DNA of 64,000 bases from Tropicibacter naphthalenivorans (lineage in GTDB: Bacteria; Pseudomonadota; Alphaproteobacteria; Rhodobacterales; Rhodobacteraceae). The notes below the pieces were generated by a model, which was not told where the DNA came from, made no database searches, and saw nothing but the letters and a program-made list of their open reading frames with translations. The stretch is taken from NCBI RefSeq assembly GCF_900176475.1, contig NZ_FWXX01000005.1, positions 124,001 through 188,000 of the forward strand, given 5' to 3'. A program made the translations under genes and the position numbers. This document shows positions 16,010 through 24,173 of this stretch, one piece after another (within the stretch, counting starts at the first letter, position 1; each line of letters starts with the position of its first letter).

Positions 16010-17860
16010 TCAGAGGCTCTCGGCGGCGTCCAGCTTTTCCAGAGCGGCTTCCCACATCTCTTCGGCGCGGGACAGGCCGTCCATGACTTCGGCGTATTTC
16101 TTGTTCCAGACTTCCAGCTCGCCGACCTTGTCGTTTTCATAAAGCGCGGGGTCGGCCAGTTTCTTGGCCAGCTTTTCGCGCATCTCTTCGATCTTGGTCA
16201 CGCGCTCTTCGCATTTGCGGGCGGCGGCGCGCAGTTCGAGGATCTTGTCACGCGAGGGGCGTTTGGGCTTTTCCTTTGGCTTTTCAGCGCGTTGCGGCGT
16301 GTCTTTGGCCAGCAGCATGGCGCGGTAGGCGTCGAGGTCTTCTTCATAGGGTTTCACGGTGCCGTCTTTGACCAGCCAGAGGCGGTCAGCGACCATGGAC
16401 AACAGGTGCATGTCGTGGCTGACAAGGATCACCGCGCCGGAGTAGGCGGTCAGCGCCTCCATCAGCGCTTCGCGGGATTCGATGTCGAGGTGGTTGGTCG
16501 GCTCGTCGAGGATCAGCATATGCGGCGCATCGAGCGTGGCGAGCAGCAGCGACAGGCGGGCCTTTTGCCCCCCCGACAGGCGGCCCACTTCGGTTTCGGC
16601 CTGCGCAGCCATGAGGCCAAAGCCCGCGAGCTTGGCGCGCAGCTGCGCGGGGGCGCTGTCGGGGCGTTCGCGTTGCAGGTGCTGGATGGGCGTTTCGTCG
16701 AGGTGCAGTTCGTCCACTTGGTGTTGGGCAAAGTAGCCGATGCGTAGTTTGGAAGAGCTGTTCATCTTGCCCTGCATCAGCGGCAGACGGTTTGAGAGCA
16801 GTTTCGACAGGGTGGATTTGCCCTGACCGTTCTTGCCGAGCAGCGCGATGCGGTCGTCCTGGTCGATGCGCAGGTTGAGGTTGCGCAGGATCACCGTCTC
16901 TCCGTAACCCGTTGCGCCGCCTTCGATATTGACGATGGGCGGGGACAGTTCATCGGGCTGCGGGAAGGTAAAGACCCGCTTGGCCGCCTCTTCGGGGGCG
17001 GCGATGGTGTCCATTCGCTCGATCATCTTGAGACGGGCCTGCGCCTGTTTCGCCTTGGAGGCCTTGGCGCGGAAGCGGTCGACGAAGGATTGCAGGTGCG
17101 CCTTGCGCTCGGCCTGTTTCTTGGCGGAGGCGGCTTGCTGGGCGCGTTTTTCGGCGCGCTGCTTGACGAAGGCGTCGTAGGGCACGCCGTAATAGGTCAG
17201 CTGGCGGTCTTCGAGGTGCAGGATGCTGTTCACCGCGCGGTTCAACAGGCCACGGTCGTGGCTAATGACGATGACGGTGTGCGGATACTTTTGCAGGTAG
17301 GATTCGAGCCAGAGCGCGCCTTCGAGGTCGAGGTAGTTGGTCGGCTCGTCGAGCATCAGAACGTCGGGCTGGGCAAAGAGCACACCGGCCAGCGCCACGC
17401 GCATCCGCCAGCCGCCGGAAAAGGCAGAGCAGGGCATGAGCTGCTGGTCTGGGTCAAAGCCAAGGCCGCGCAGGATGGTGGCGGCGCGCGCCTCGGCGGA
17501 CCAGGCGTCGATGTCGGCGAGACGGGTCTGGATCTCGGCGATGCGCGTGCTGTCGGTGGCGGTCTCGGCCTCGGCCATGAGGGCGTGACGCTCGGTGTCG
17601 GCCTGAAGCACGGTGTCGATCAGCGAGGTTTCCGACGAGGGGACCTCTTGGGAGACGCCGCCGATCCTGGCCCTGCTGGGCAGAGAGATGTCACCGCCGT
17701 CCAGCGTGAGTTCACCCTTGATCAGGCGAAAGAGCGTGGTTTTGCCCGCGCCATTGGGCCCGACGAGACCGACCTTGTGGCCTTCGGGGATGGTGGCAGA
17801 GGCGCCCTCGAACAGGGGGCGGCCTTCGACGGAGTAATTGATATCTTGGATGCGCAACAT
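16010..17860 (-). CDS. ABC-F family ATPase (Uup/YheS-like)
   Basis: A soluble 616-aa protein with two ABC ATPase domains and no membrane part. First domain: Walker A GPNGAGKT (near residue 34), signature FSGGW, Walker B MLDEPTNYLD (near 185). A charged linker helix then carries KQAERKAHLQSFVDRFRAKASK (in two pieces about 245-270). Second domain: Walker A GKNGQGKS (near 340), signature LSGGQKARLSLL, Walker B LDEPTNHLD. A C-terminal coiled coil rich in Lys/Glu (about 530-610) follows. ABC-F proteins act on the ribosome or in DNA transactions; the exact subgroup is not assigned. Confidence 0.92.
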   Translation of the reverse strand: MLRIQDINYSVEGRPLFEGASATIPEGHKVGLVGPNGAGKTTLFRLIKGELTLDGGDISLPSRARIGGVSQEVPSSETSLIDTVLQADTERHALMAEAETATDSTRIAEIQTRLADIDAWSAEARAATILRGLGFDPDQQLMPCSAFSGGWRMRVALAGVLFAQPDVLMLDEPTNYLDLEGALWLESYLQKYPHTVIVISHDRGLLNRAVNSILHLEDRQLTYYGVPYDAFVKQRAEKRAQQAASAKKQAERKAHLQSFVDRFRAKASKAKQAQARLKMIERMDTIAAPEEAAKRVFTFPQPDELSPPIVNIEGGATGYGETVILRNLNLRIDQDDRIALLGKNGQGKSTLSKLLSNRLPLMQGKMNSSSKLRIGYFAQHQVDELHLDETPIQHLQRERPDSAPAQLRAKLAGFGLMAAQAETEVGRLSGGQKARLSLLLATLDAPHMLILDEPTNHLDIESREALMEALTAYSGAVILVSHDMHLLSMVADRLWLVKDGTVKPYEEDLDAYRAMLLAKDTPQRAEKPKEKPKRPSRDKILELRAAARKCEERVTKIEEMREKLAKKLADPALYENDKVGELEVWNKKYAEVMDGLSRAEEMWEAALEKLDAAESL

Positions 17861-17915
17861 GAGGTAGGCAGGTGGCAGAGGGCCGGGGGCTTGTCAATGC
17901 GGCGCGGGGAGGTTG

Positions 17916-17967
17916 GGGCTGGCGGGTGGGACTGTTTGCCAAGGTAAAGGCGCCCACCCGCCAACCC
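17916..17967. repeat. Long interrupted inverted repeat between the ABC-F gene and ndk
   Basis: A 15-base left arm (17916-17930, ending GGCGGGTGGG) pairs with a right arm at 17953-17967 with a single mismatch. The 22-base loop itself contains TTTGCC (17935-17940) and GGTAAA (17943-17948), which can pair. Similar sequences are, from memory, a recurrent intergenic element in Roseobacter-group genomes; within this window only one copy was seen. It separates divergent transcription units. Confidence 0.7.
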
Positions 17968-18081
17968 TGCCGCCCCGCAGCGCGCGTAACATGCGGGGTT
18001 TTCAAGTGTGATAACCCGTGCTAGGCGCTTGCGCAGAATTCGCGCCGGTGTCTGCCGGTGCCTTATCAATGGAGAGAGACC

Positions 18082-18504
18082 ATGGCTCTGGAACGCACTT
18101 TTTCGATCATCAAGCCCGATGCAACCCGCCGCAACCTGACCGGCAAGATCAACGCCAAGTTCGAAGAGGCTGGCCTGCGCATCGTCGCACAAAAGCGCAT
18201 TCACCTGACCAAGGCGCAGGCGGGCGAGTTCTACAAGGTGCACGCTGAGCGCCCGTTCTACGACGAGCTGTGCGAGTTCATGGCGTCCGCGCCGATCGTT
18301 GCACAGGTTCTGGAAGGGGAAGGCGCAATCGCCAAGAACCGCGAAGTGATGGGCGCAACCAACCCCGCAGACGCGGCCCCCGGCACAATCCGCGCCGAGT
18401 TCGCAGAATCGGTTGGTGAGAACTCGGTCCACGGCTCCGACGCTCCGGAAACTGCGGCTGAAGAGATCGCGTACTTCTTCTCGGGTCTGGAACTGGTCGG
18501 CTAA
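18082..18504 (+). CDS. ndk: Nucleoside diphosphate kinase
   Basis: Transfers the gamma phosphate from ATP to nucleoside diphosphates by a phosphohistidine intermediate. The 140-aa sequence has the normal length and motifs: [11 protein letters not shown] at the start and the active-site region [12 protein letters not shown] with the catalytic His near residue 117. The ATG at 18082 is preceded by GGAGAGAG; an upstream in-frame ATG (18058) is not family-like. It is a single-gene unit closed by a strong terminator at 18536-18561. Confidence 0.97.
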   Translation: MALERTFSIIKPDATRRNLTGKINAKFEEAGLRIVAQKRIHLTKAQAGEFYKVHAERPFYDELCEFMASAPIVAQVLEGEGAIAKNREVMGATNPADAAPGTIRAEFAESVGENSVHGSDAPETAAEEIAYFFSGLELVG

Positions 18505-18535
18505 GCCACCCGTTCGAGGTTTTGGAAATTGAGGA

Positions 18536-18561
18536 AGGGGCTCCGGACGGGGCCCCTTTTT
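18536..18561 (+). terminator. Intrinsic terminator of ndk
   Basis: AGGGGCTCC (18536-18544) pairs with GGGGCCCCT (18549-18557), with one T-G wobble and a GGAC loop, followed by a run of T to 18561. It also lies at the 3' end of the convergent TfoX_C gene. Confidence 0.9.
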
Positions 18562-18900
18562 CTATGTGGGTTTTTCGATTACGCCGATCTCATCCAGAGC
18601 GCGCAGTAGGGCGGTGTCGTGTTTGGGCGTGGCGGGGATTTCGGCCTTGAGGGCGTCAAAGGCGGTGCGCAGCTTGGCCTTTTCATCCGCTTTGCAGTCG
18701 TTCCATGGCCGGCCCTGAAGCGCCATGTGCAGCACGTAGTAGCCGATGAAATGCGGGCGGGTGCCAGAGGCCAGCATCCGGCGGTAGGCCTCGTGGGCGC
18801 CAAGCTTACGCAGGGTTTCGGCGTCGGGGATGCCAGCGGCAGCGCATTCGCGTTCCACGGCGGGGCCGAGGTTGCGAATACTGGAGACGGGCGTGCTCAT
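18562..18900 (-). CDS. TfoX/Sxy C-terminal domain protein
   Basis: A 112-residue stand-alone protein matching the TfoX C-terminal domain: SSIRNLGPAVERECAAAGI, then LGAHEAYRRML, then ALQGRPWNDCKADEKAKLR. The domain has a helix-hairpin-helix-like character. In gamma-proteobacteria the full TfoX/Sxy regulates competence; short C-domain-only versions are of unknown role. Its ATG overlaps the stop of the upstream PEP mutase-like gene by 4 bases, so the two are translationally coupled. Confidence 0.85.
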   Translation of the reverse strand: MSTPVSSIRNLGPAVERECAAAGIPDAETLRKLGAHEAYRRMLASGTRPHFIGYYVLHMALQGRPWNDCKADEKAKLRTAFDALKAEIPATPKHDTALLRALDEIGVIEKPT

Positions 18901-19694
18901 GTGAGCATGGGGTCGATGATGTCCGACGAGATGCCCATGGCCAGCGGGGTGAAGTCGCCGTCCTCGAACATGGCCTTGGCAGCGTCATGGATCACGCGGT
19001 GGGTGACGCGCGCGAGCGCCGAGCCCAAAGAGATGCGGGCAACCCCGGCGGCGGCGTATTCGGCGCGGCTGTGTTTCGTAAACCCTCCGGCGGCGAGCGC
19101 GTTGACCGGCAGGCGGGTGGCGGCGCAGATGGTTTTCAGGTCGTCAAAGCTGGGCGGCAGGGGGATGTAGACGCAGTCGGCCCCGGCGGCTTCATAGCTT
19201 TGGATGCGGGCGATGGCTTCGGCCAGGTCGTACTGTCCGTTCATCACGCCATCGGCGCGGGCGACCAGCACGAAGTCCCCCGGCAGGGCGCGGGCCGCAG
19301 ACGCGGCGGCGCGGATGCGTTCCGCGGCCAGCGCGGCGTCATAGGGGCGCGCGTCCGGCAGGGCGGTGTCCTCGATCGAGATGCCCGCGAGGCCGACCTC
19401 GGCAGAGAGGCGCACGGTTTCGGCGCAGGTCTCTGGCGCCTCGCCAAAGCCGTTTTCGAAGTCTGCCGAGACGGGGGCGTTCACGGCCCCGACGAGGGTC
19501 TGCGCGTGGGTCAGGGCCTCGTCGCGGGTGACGTGGCCCATGTCAGGCTTGCCAAGGGTAAAGGCGTGGGCGGCGGAACTGCTGCCGATGGCCTGCGCGC
19601 CCATGGCGACCAGCATCTTGGCCGAGCCTGCGTCCCACGCATTGGCGAGGATAAAGGGATTTCCGGGCTGGTGCAGGTCGCGGAAGCTGGTCAT
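18897..19694 (-). CDS. Isocitrate lyase / PEP mutase family protein
   Basis: A 265-aa TIM-barrel enzyme of the isocitrate lyase/phosphoenolpyruvate mutase superfamily. Recognisable segments: FILANAWDAGSAKMLVAMG (substrate loop), PVSADFENGFG (metal-binding Asp), GISIEDTALPD, VARADGVMNG and LPVNALAAGG. It lacks the KKCGH motif of isocitrate lyases, so it is not a glyoxylate-cycle enzyme. Possible reactions include C-C lysis of oxalate-like substrates or a phosphonate step; the substrate cannot be told from sequence. It lies 3 bases from the upstream aminotransferase gene and overlaps the TfoX_C gene. Confidence 0.85.
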   Translation of the reverse strand: MTSFRDLHQPGNPFILANAWDAGSAKMLVAMGAQAIGSSSAAHAFTLGKPDMGHVTRDEALTHAQTLVGAVNAPVSADFENGFGEAPETCAETVRLSAEVGLAGISIEDTALPDARPYDAALAAERIRAAASAARALPGDFVLVARADGVMNGQYDLAEAIARIQSYEAAGADCVYIPLPPSFDDLKTICAATRLPVNALAAGGFTKHSRAEYAAAGVARISLGSALARVTHRVIHDAAKAMFEDGDFTPLAMGISSDIIDPMLT

Positions 19695-19697
19695 GGT

Positions 19698-20882
19698 TCA
19701 GGCTCTCGTTAGGCTTTGGGCAAAGGTACAAAGGGTTTCGAGCGCAACCAAAAGGCGATCATCGTTCACTGTCAAGGCAATGCGCAGGTGCCCGGCGGCA
19801 GAGATGCCAAAGCTCTCGCCCGGCATGACGGCGATGTGGTGGCTGTCCAGCAGGCGGTTGGCGAAGTCTTGGCCCGACAGGCCGGTCTTGCGGATATCCA
19901 GCATTAGGTACATCGCGCCCTGGGAGGGGATCACGCCGACGGTGCCTTGGCGCGCCAGAACGTCCAAGGCCAGCGCGCGGCGGCGGCGAAAGGGCTCGGC
20001 GATCTCTTGTTCAAGGTCCGGGCCTTGGGTCAAGGCGTAGAGCGCGGCGTCCTGGATATAGCCGGGCACGCCGTAGGTGGTCGAGACGGCAAGGTCCGAG
20101 AGGGCTTCGATCACGTGGGGCGGGGCGAAGATCCAGCCAATCCGAGAGCCGGTCATGGCGTGGCTTTTCGACATGGAGCCGATGACAATGGTGCGTTCGG
20201 CCATGCCGGGCAGGGCGCGCGGAGACAGGTGATCGCCCTCCCACGTTTGCGTGTCATAGACTTCGTCCGAGATCAGCCACAGGTCGTGATCGCGGCAGGT
20301 TTGGGCGATGTTCTCCAGAACCGCGCGTGGGTAGATCGTTCCGGTGGGATTGTTGGGGGTGTTGATCAGCAGGGTCTTGGCACCCGGCGTTTGGGCGGCG
20401 GTGTCCAGCGCGCCCTTGGTCGGGAAAAAGCTGTTTTCCGCCGTGGTGGGAATCGCCACGGGGCGCGCAGAGCAGGCCCGCAGGGTGCCGGGATAGGTCA
20501 CGTAATAGGGATCGACATAAAGCGCCGCATCCCCCGGTTGTAGCGTCGTCAGATGCGCGGCGAACAGGGCGGCCTGCCCGCCGGGGGTGACGAGCACATT
20601 CTCGACCTTGGTCGGAACGCCCGTGCGCTGGGTGACACGGGTGGCGATGGCCTGCCGCAGGGGCGTGATGCCGGGGACGGTGGCATAGCCTGTGTGGCCC
20701 GCGTGGGCGGCGGCGTGCATGGCGTCAAGGATCGCAGGTGCGGTGCGGATGTCATGCTCGCCAATGGTCAATTCGGTGACGGGGATGCCCTGTTCGACCA
20801 TGGCGCGGGCGCGGGCGAAGACCTCCCAGCCGTCGGAGCCTTGGTCGTTCATGTCGGTCACGCGCGGGGAAAGCTGGGGCAT
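19698..20882 (-). CDS. Pyridoxal phosphate-dependent aminotransferase, class I/II
   Basis: A 394-aa fold type I aminotransferase. PLP-binding features: GGQAALFAA phosphate-binding region (near residue 101), NNPTGTIY (near 168), DEVYD and the Schiff-base lysine in GSMSKSHAMTGSRIGW. The start MPQLSPRVTDM at 20882 is preceded by AAAGGTG; the open frame continues to 20969 without support. The substrate is not identifiable. It is first in a compact minus-strand trio with the PEP mutase-like and TfoX_C genes, and is divergent from the GTA cluster. Confidence 0.9.
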   Translation of the reverse strand: MPQLSPRVTDMNDQGSDGWEVFARARAMVEQGIPVTELTIGEHDIRTAPAILDAMHAAAHAGHTGYATVPGITPLRQAIATRVTQRTGVPTKVENVLVTPGGQAALFAAHLTTLQPGDAALYVDPYYVTYPGTLRACSARPVAIPTTAENSFFPTKGALDTAAQTPGAKTLLINTPNNPTGTIYPRAVLENIAQTCRDHDLWLISDEVYDTQTWEGDHLSPRALPGMAERTIVIGSMSKSHAMTGSRIGWIFAPPHVIEALSDLAVSTTYGVPGYIQDAALYALTQGPDLEQEIAEPFRRRRALALDVLARQGTVGVIPSQGAMYLMLDIRKTGLSGQDFANRLLDSHHIAVMPGESFGISAAGHLRIALTVNDDRLLVALETLCTFAQSLTRA

Positions 20883-20913
20883 GGGGGCACCTTTGATCGT
20901 TTGCGCGCACCCT

Positions 20914-20925
20914 GCCAAGCTTGGC
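20914..20925. promoter_or_regulatory. Perfect 12-bp palindrome in the GTA/aminotransferase divergent region
   Basis: GCCAAGCTTGGC is a perfect palindrome 32 bases upstream of the aminotransferase start and about 120 bases upstream of the GTA transcription start, flanked by an outer TGCGC/GCGCA repeat. It is a candidate binding site for a dimeric regulator. Confidence 0.35.
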
Positions 20926-21010
20926 GCACAGGGGCAAGCAGGTTGCCGAAAGGTTAACGCTCCGTCCAAGTTGTGTGAATGAATTCAGTGGGTTGCGCCC
21001 GCACCCCGGT

Positions 21011-21039
21011 TTGACAGACCGCACGGTCCGACGTAGAGT
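21011..21039 (+). promoter_or_regulatory. Predicted sigma70-type promoter of the GTA cluster, with dyad in the spacer
   Basis: TTGACA (21011-21016), a perfect -35, is separated by 17 bases from TAGAGT (21034-21039). The spacer contains a perfect dyad, GACCG-CA-CGGTC (21017-21028), directly abutting the -35 and well placed for an operator. Transcription would start near 21046. Confidence 0.6.
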
Positions 21040-21046
21040 TTCAGAC

Positions 21047-21157
21047 ATGCTGGACGAGGTATGGTCTCAGGTCCGCGAAGTGCGCTTCGCCGGGCCTTTT
21101 TTCGTGCCTTGCCTCTGGAGGGGTAAAACCTACAGGCAAAAAAGGTGTCGAGCATGA
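21047..21157 (+). other. Possible 36-codon leader ORF ahead of GTA g1
   Basis: ATG at 21047 opens 36 codons (MLDEVWSQVREVRF and onward) ending in a TGA at 21155-21157 that overlaps the g1 ATG at 21154 (ATGA). The predicted transcription start is at about the same base as this ATG, so the message could be leaderless. The hairpin and T-run at 21075-21102 lie inside it. There is no ribosome binding site and no recognisable family, so it may be chance. Confidence 0.25.
21075..21102 (+). terminator. Terminator-like hairpin inside the GTA leader (possible attenuator)
   Basis: GCGAAG (21075-21080) and CTTCGC (21085-21090) form a stable 6-bp stem with a TGCG loop. CGGGCC and six T residues (21097-21102) follow. 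It sits between the predicted GTA promoter and g1, so most transcripts could end here unless termination is overcome. Confidence 0.55.
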
Positions 21158-21516
21158 GCAGCAACTACCAAGACGCGGTGTTGATCACCGCATGTGTGGA
21201 AGACAGCCGTCTGGAAGAACAGCGACAAGAGATCGCCCAGACGCTGTCGGATCTGATCGTGGATGTCCGCGAATTGCAGATCCGGATGAGGCAGGGAGAC
21301 CCGGAGAAAAAGGCCGAGGCCAACAAGGTCTTGGCAGATTTGCGGTACTGGCTGAAGGCCGCCCGAGAGACGGAGATTGAACTTGAAGCGATCAGAAGAC
21401 GACAAGCTGGGATCGAAGACGCCTACGGGCTCGATCTGTGCAAGGCACGCGATGAGATCGGGTGCAGAATGGCTCGCCTCCGGGCCTGCTACGATCAAGG
21501 AGACCTTTCTGAATGA
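21154..21516 (+). CDS. GTA g1, small terminase subunit-like protein
   Basis: First gene of the GTA structural cluster. The 120-residue, helical, highly charged protein matches the position and character of g1 of the Rhodobacter capsulatus GTA, reported to be the small terminase that recruits DNA to the packaging motor. A coiled-coil-like segment covers about residues 15-90 (LEEQRQEIAQTLSDLIVDVREL). The ATG at 21154 has AAGGTG six bases upstream; a GTG three codons earlier is possible. It overlaps g2 in another frame by 65 bases. Confidence 0.8.
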   Translation: MSSNYQDAVLITACVEDSRLEEQRQEIAQTLSDLIVDVRELQIRMRQGDPEKKAEANKVLADLRYWLKAARETEIELEAIRRRQAGIEDAYGLDLCKARDEIGCRMARLRACYDQGDLSE

Positions 21517-22798
21517 GTTGACCGATGGGGAGCGCCTTGCGCTCCCCTATTTGTTTGAGTTCTGGGCGCATGAGCACCAGTTGCCCCCCGAAGGCGACTG
21601 GCGCGCTTGGGTGATCCTTGGGGGGCGCGGCGCGGGTAAGACGCGCGCCGGGGCCGAGTGGGTGCGGTCCATGGTCGAGGGGGCGCGGCCGCTGGACCCC
21701 GGCAAGTGCAAGCGGCTGGCGCTGATCGGCGAGACCTTTGACCAGACGCGCGAGGTGATGGTGTTTGGCGACAGCGGGATCCTTGCGTGCTCGCCGCCCG
21801 ATCGCCGCCCCGTGTGGCAGGCAACGCGGCGTTGTCTGGTCTGGCCCAACGGGGCCGAGGCGATGGTGTTTTCCGCGAGTGAGCCAGAGGCGCTGCGCGG
21901 GCCGCAGTTCGATGGTGCGTGGGTTGACGAGCTGGCCAAGTGGAAGAAGGCGCAGGACACCTGGGACATGTTGCAGTTCGGCTTGCGCCTTGGGGATGAT
22001 CCGCGCGTTTGCGTGACGACCACGCCGCGCAATGTGCCGGTGCTGAAGGCTTTGCTGGAGGCACCCTCGACGGTGGTGACCCGCGCCAAGACCGAGGCGA
22101 ACAAGGCGCATCTGGCCGAGAGCTTTCTGGCGGAGGTGCGGGCGCGCTATGCGGGGACGGCCTTGGGCTTGCAAGAGCTGGACGGCATTTTGGTGGATGA
22201 CATCGACGGCGCGCTGTGGACGCGCGACATGCTGGACGGCGGGCGCTTTGGCAAGCAGCCCGAGATGACGCGCATCGTGGTGGCGGTGGACCCACCCGCC
22301 GGCGAAGGCAAGAGCAGCGATGAATGCGGGATTGTCGTGGTGGGCGCGGTGACCACGGGGCCGGTGGCCGACTGGCGCGCCTATGTGCTGGAGGATGCGA
22401 CGGTGCAGGGGGCGTCGCCCTTGGGCTGGGCCGAGGCGACGGCCAAGGCGGCGAAACGCTGGGGTGCGGACCGGGTGGTGGCCGAGGTGAACCAAGGCGG
22501 CGCGATGGTCGAGACGCTGCTGCGGCAGGTCGATCCCTTGATGCCGGTGCGCAAGGTCCATGCCACGCGCGGCAAGGCGGCGCGGGCCGAACCGGTGGCG
22601 GCCTTGTACGAACAGGGACGGGTGGCGCATGGGCGCGGGCTTGAGGCGCTGGAGGCGCAGATGTGCCTGATGACCCGCCACGGGTTCGAAGGCCAGGGCA
22701 GCCCTGACCGGGTGGATGCCTTGGTCTGGGCGATTACCGATCTGATGATCGACGGGGCGCGGACGGGCCAGTTTCCGAAAATGCGGATCGTTGGGTAA
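21452..22798 (+). CDS. GTA g2, large terminase subunit
   Basis: ATP-driven DNA packaging motor and nuclease that fills GTA heads with random chromosomal DNA. In the 448-aa form the Walker A is GGRGAGKT (residues 57-64), a Walker B-like WVDELAKW lies near 150, and the C-terminal RNase H-like nuclease domain begins with VVAVDPPAG near 280. The frame is open up to a TTG at 21377; the ATG at 21452 is favoured because it has AAGG upstream and gives an N-terminus similar in length to known g2 proteins. A gap of 181 bases without recognisable features separates it from g3. Confidence 0.93.
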   Translation: MRSGAEWLASGPATIKETFLNELTDGERLALPYLFEFWAHEHQLPPEGDWRAWVILGGRGAGKTRAGAEWVRSMVEGARPLDPGKCKRLALIGETFDQTREVMVFGDSGILACSPPDRRPVWQATRRCLVWPNGAEAMVFSASEPEALRGPQFDGAWVDELAKWKKAQDTWDMLQFGLRLGDDPRVCVTTTPRNVPVLKALLEAPSTVVTRAKTEANKAHLAESFLAEVRARYAGTALGLQELDGILVDDIDGALWTRDMLDGGRFGKQPEMTRIVVAVDPPAGEGKSSDECGIVVVGAVTTGPVADWRAYVLEDATVQGASPLGWAEATAKAAKRWGADRVVAEVNQGGAMVETLLRQVDPLMPVRKVHATRGKAARAEPVAALYEQGRVAHGRGLEALEAQMCLMTRHGFEGQGSPDRVDALVWAITDLMIDGARTGQFPKMRIVG

Positions 22799-22979
22799 CT
22801 TTCTGATTTTTCAGGAAACAAAGGGCGCGCAGGGCACCGTACGGTGGTGGAGGACGCTCTTAACGCCTTGGTCATAGGTTGTCTTTCGAAGCACGAGGGG
22901 ACGCCTTTCAAAGCCCGCCTCGGAGGGAATGGCCGGAACGGCTGCGGCCCAGCGGCGGGCCCGGACAAAGGAGCAAACG

Positions 22980-24173
22980 ATGGTATTCGATTTTCTGCGG
23001 CGCGGGGACAAACATGAGGCCAGCGTGCCGGAAACCAAGGCTTCGGCAACGGGGCGCGTTGTGGCGCATATGAGCGCCGGGCGCGTGGCGTGGTCCCCGC
23101 GCGATACGGTGTCGCTGACCAAGCAGGCGTTCACCGGCAACCCGGTGGGTTTTCGCGCGGTCAAGCTGATTGCCGAAGCCGCCGCCGCGCTGCCGGTGGT
23201 GCTGCAAGACGCCGAGATGCGCTATTCGGATCACCCGATGCTGCGTCTGATCGGCGCGCCGAACCCCGGTCAGGGGCGAGCGGAGCTGTTCGAAGCGCTC
23301 TATGGTCAGCTGCTGCTGGCGGGGGATGGCTATCTTGAGGCCGTCAGCGGCGAGGCGGGTCTGCCGTTCGAGCTGCATGTGCTGCGCTCGGATCGGATGT
23401 CGGTGGTGCCCGGCGCAGATGGCTGGCCGATTGCCTATGATTACACGGTGGGCGCGCGCAAGCATCGCTTTGACGTGACCGGGCCGATCAGCCAGATCTG
23501 CCACATCAAGACCTTTCACCCGCAGGACGATCACTATGGTCTGTCCCCGCTGCAAGCGGCGGCGCAGGCGGTGGACGTGCACAACAGCGCGTCGACCTGG
23601 TCCAAGGGGCTGCTGGACAATGCGGCGCGGCCCTCGGGGGCGATTGTCTGGAAGGGCGCCGAAGGGCAAGGCCATCTTACCAACGAACAATACGACCGGC
23701 TGGTGTCTGAGATGGAGAGCCAGCATCAGGGCGCGCGCAATGCCGGGCGGCCGATGCTGCTGGAAGGCGGTCTGGACTGGAAACCGATGGGCTTTTCGCC
23801 GTCGGACATGGAATTCCAGAAAACCAAAGAGGCGGCAGCGCGCGAGATTGCCGTGGCCTTTGGGGTGCCGCCGATGCTGCTGGGGATTCCCGGCGAGGCG
23901 ACCTTTGCCAATTACGCCGAGGCGCATCGGGCGTTTTATCGCCAGACGGTGCTGCCACTGGCGACCAAGGTGACCGCGCAGGTGGGCCGTTGGCTGTCGC
24001 TGTATACGGGCGAGGACGTGGCGCTGAAGCCCGATCTGGATCAGGTGCCTGCCTTGGCCGCGGAACGCGACGCCCAGTGGAGCCGCGTCGTCAAGGCGGA
24101 CTTCCTCACCGCTGCCGAAAAGCGCCAGATGCTGGGCTTGCCCGCCTTGGCCGAGGAAGAGCGCGGTGAGTGA
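22980..24173 (+). CDS. GTA g3, HK97-type portal protein
   Basis: Forms the dodecameric portal ring through which DNA enters and leaves the head. The 397-aa sequence is a phage portal protein of the HK97 type: GFRAVKLIAEAAAALPV near residue 57, FHPQDDHYGLSPLQAAAQAV near 180, and GVPPMLLGIPGEATFANYAE near 297. The start ATG is preceded by AAAGGAG at ideal spacing, so the in-frame extension to 22929 is not used. The 3' end overlaps the next gene by 8 bases. Confidence 0.95.
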   Translation: MVFDFLRRGDKHEASVPETKASATGRVVAHMSAGRVAWSPRDTVSLTKQAFTGNPVGFRAVKLIAEAAAALPVVLQDAEMRYSDHPMLRLIGAPNPGQGRAELFEALYGQLLLAGDGYLEAVSGEAGLPFELHVLRSDRMSVVPGADGWPIAYDYTVGARKHRFDVTGPISQICHIKTFHPQDDHYGLSPLQAAAQAVDVHNSASTWSKGLLDNAARPSGAIVWKGAEGQGHLTNEQYDRLVSEMESQHQGARNAGRPMLLEGGLDWKPMGFSPSDMEFQKTKEAAAREIAVAFGVPPMLLGIPGEATFANYAEAHRAFYRQTVLPLATKVTAQVGRWLSLYTGEDVALKPDLDQVPALAAERDAQWSRVVKADFLTAAEKRQMLGLPALAEEERGE

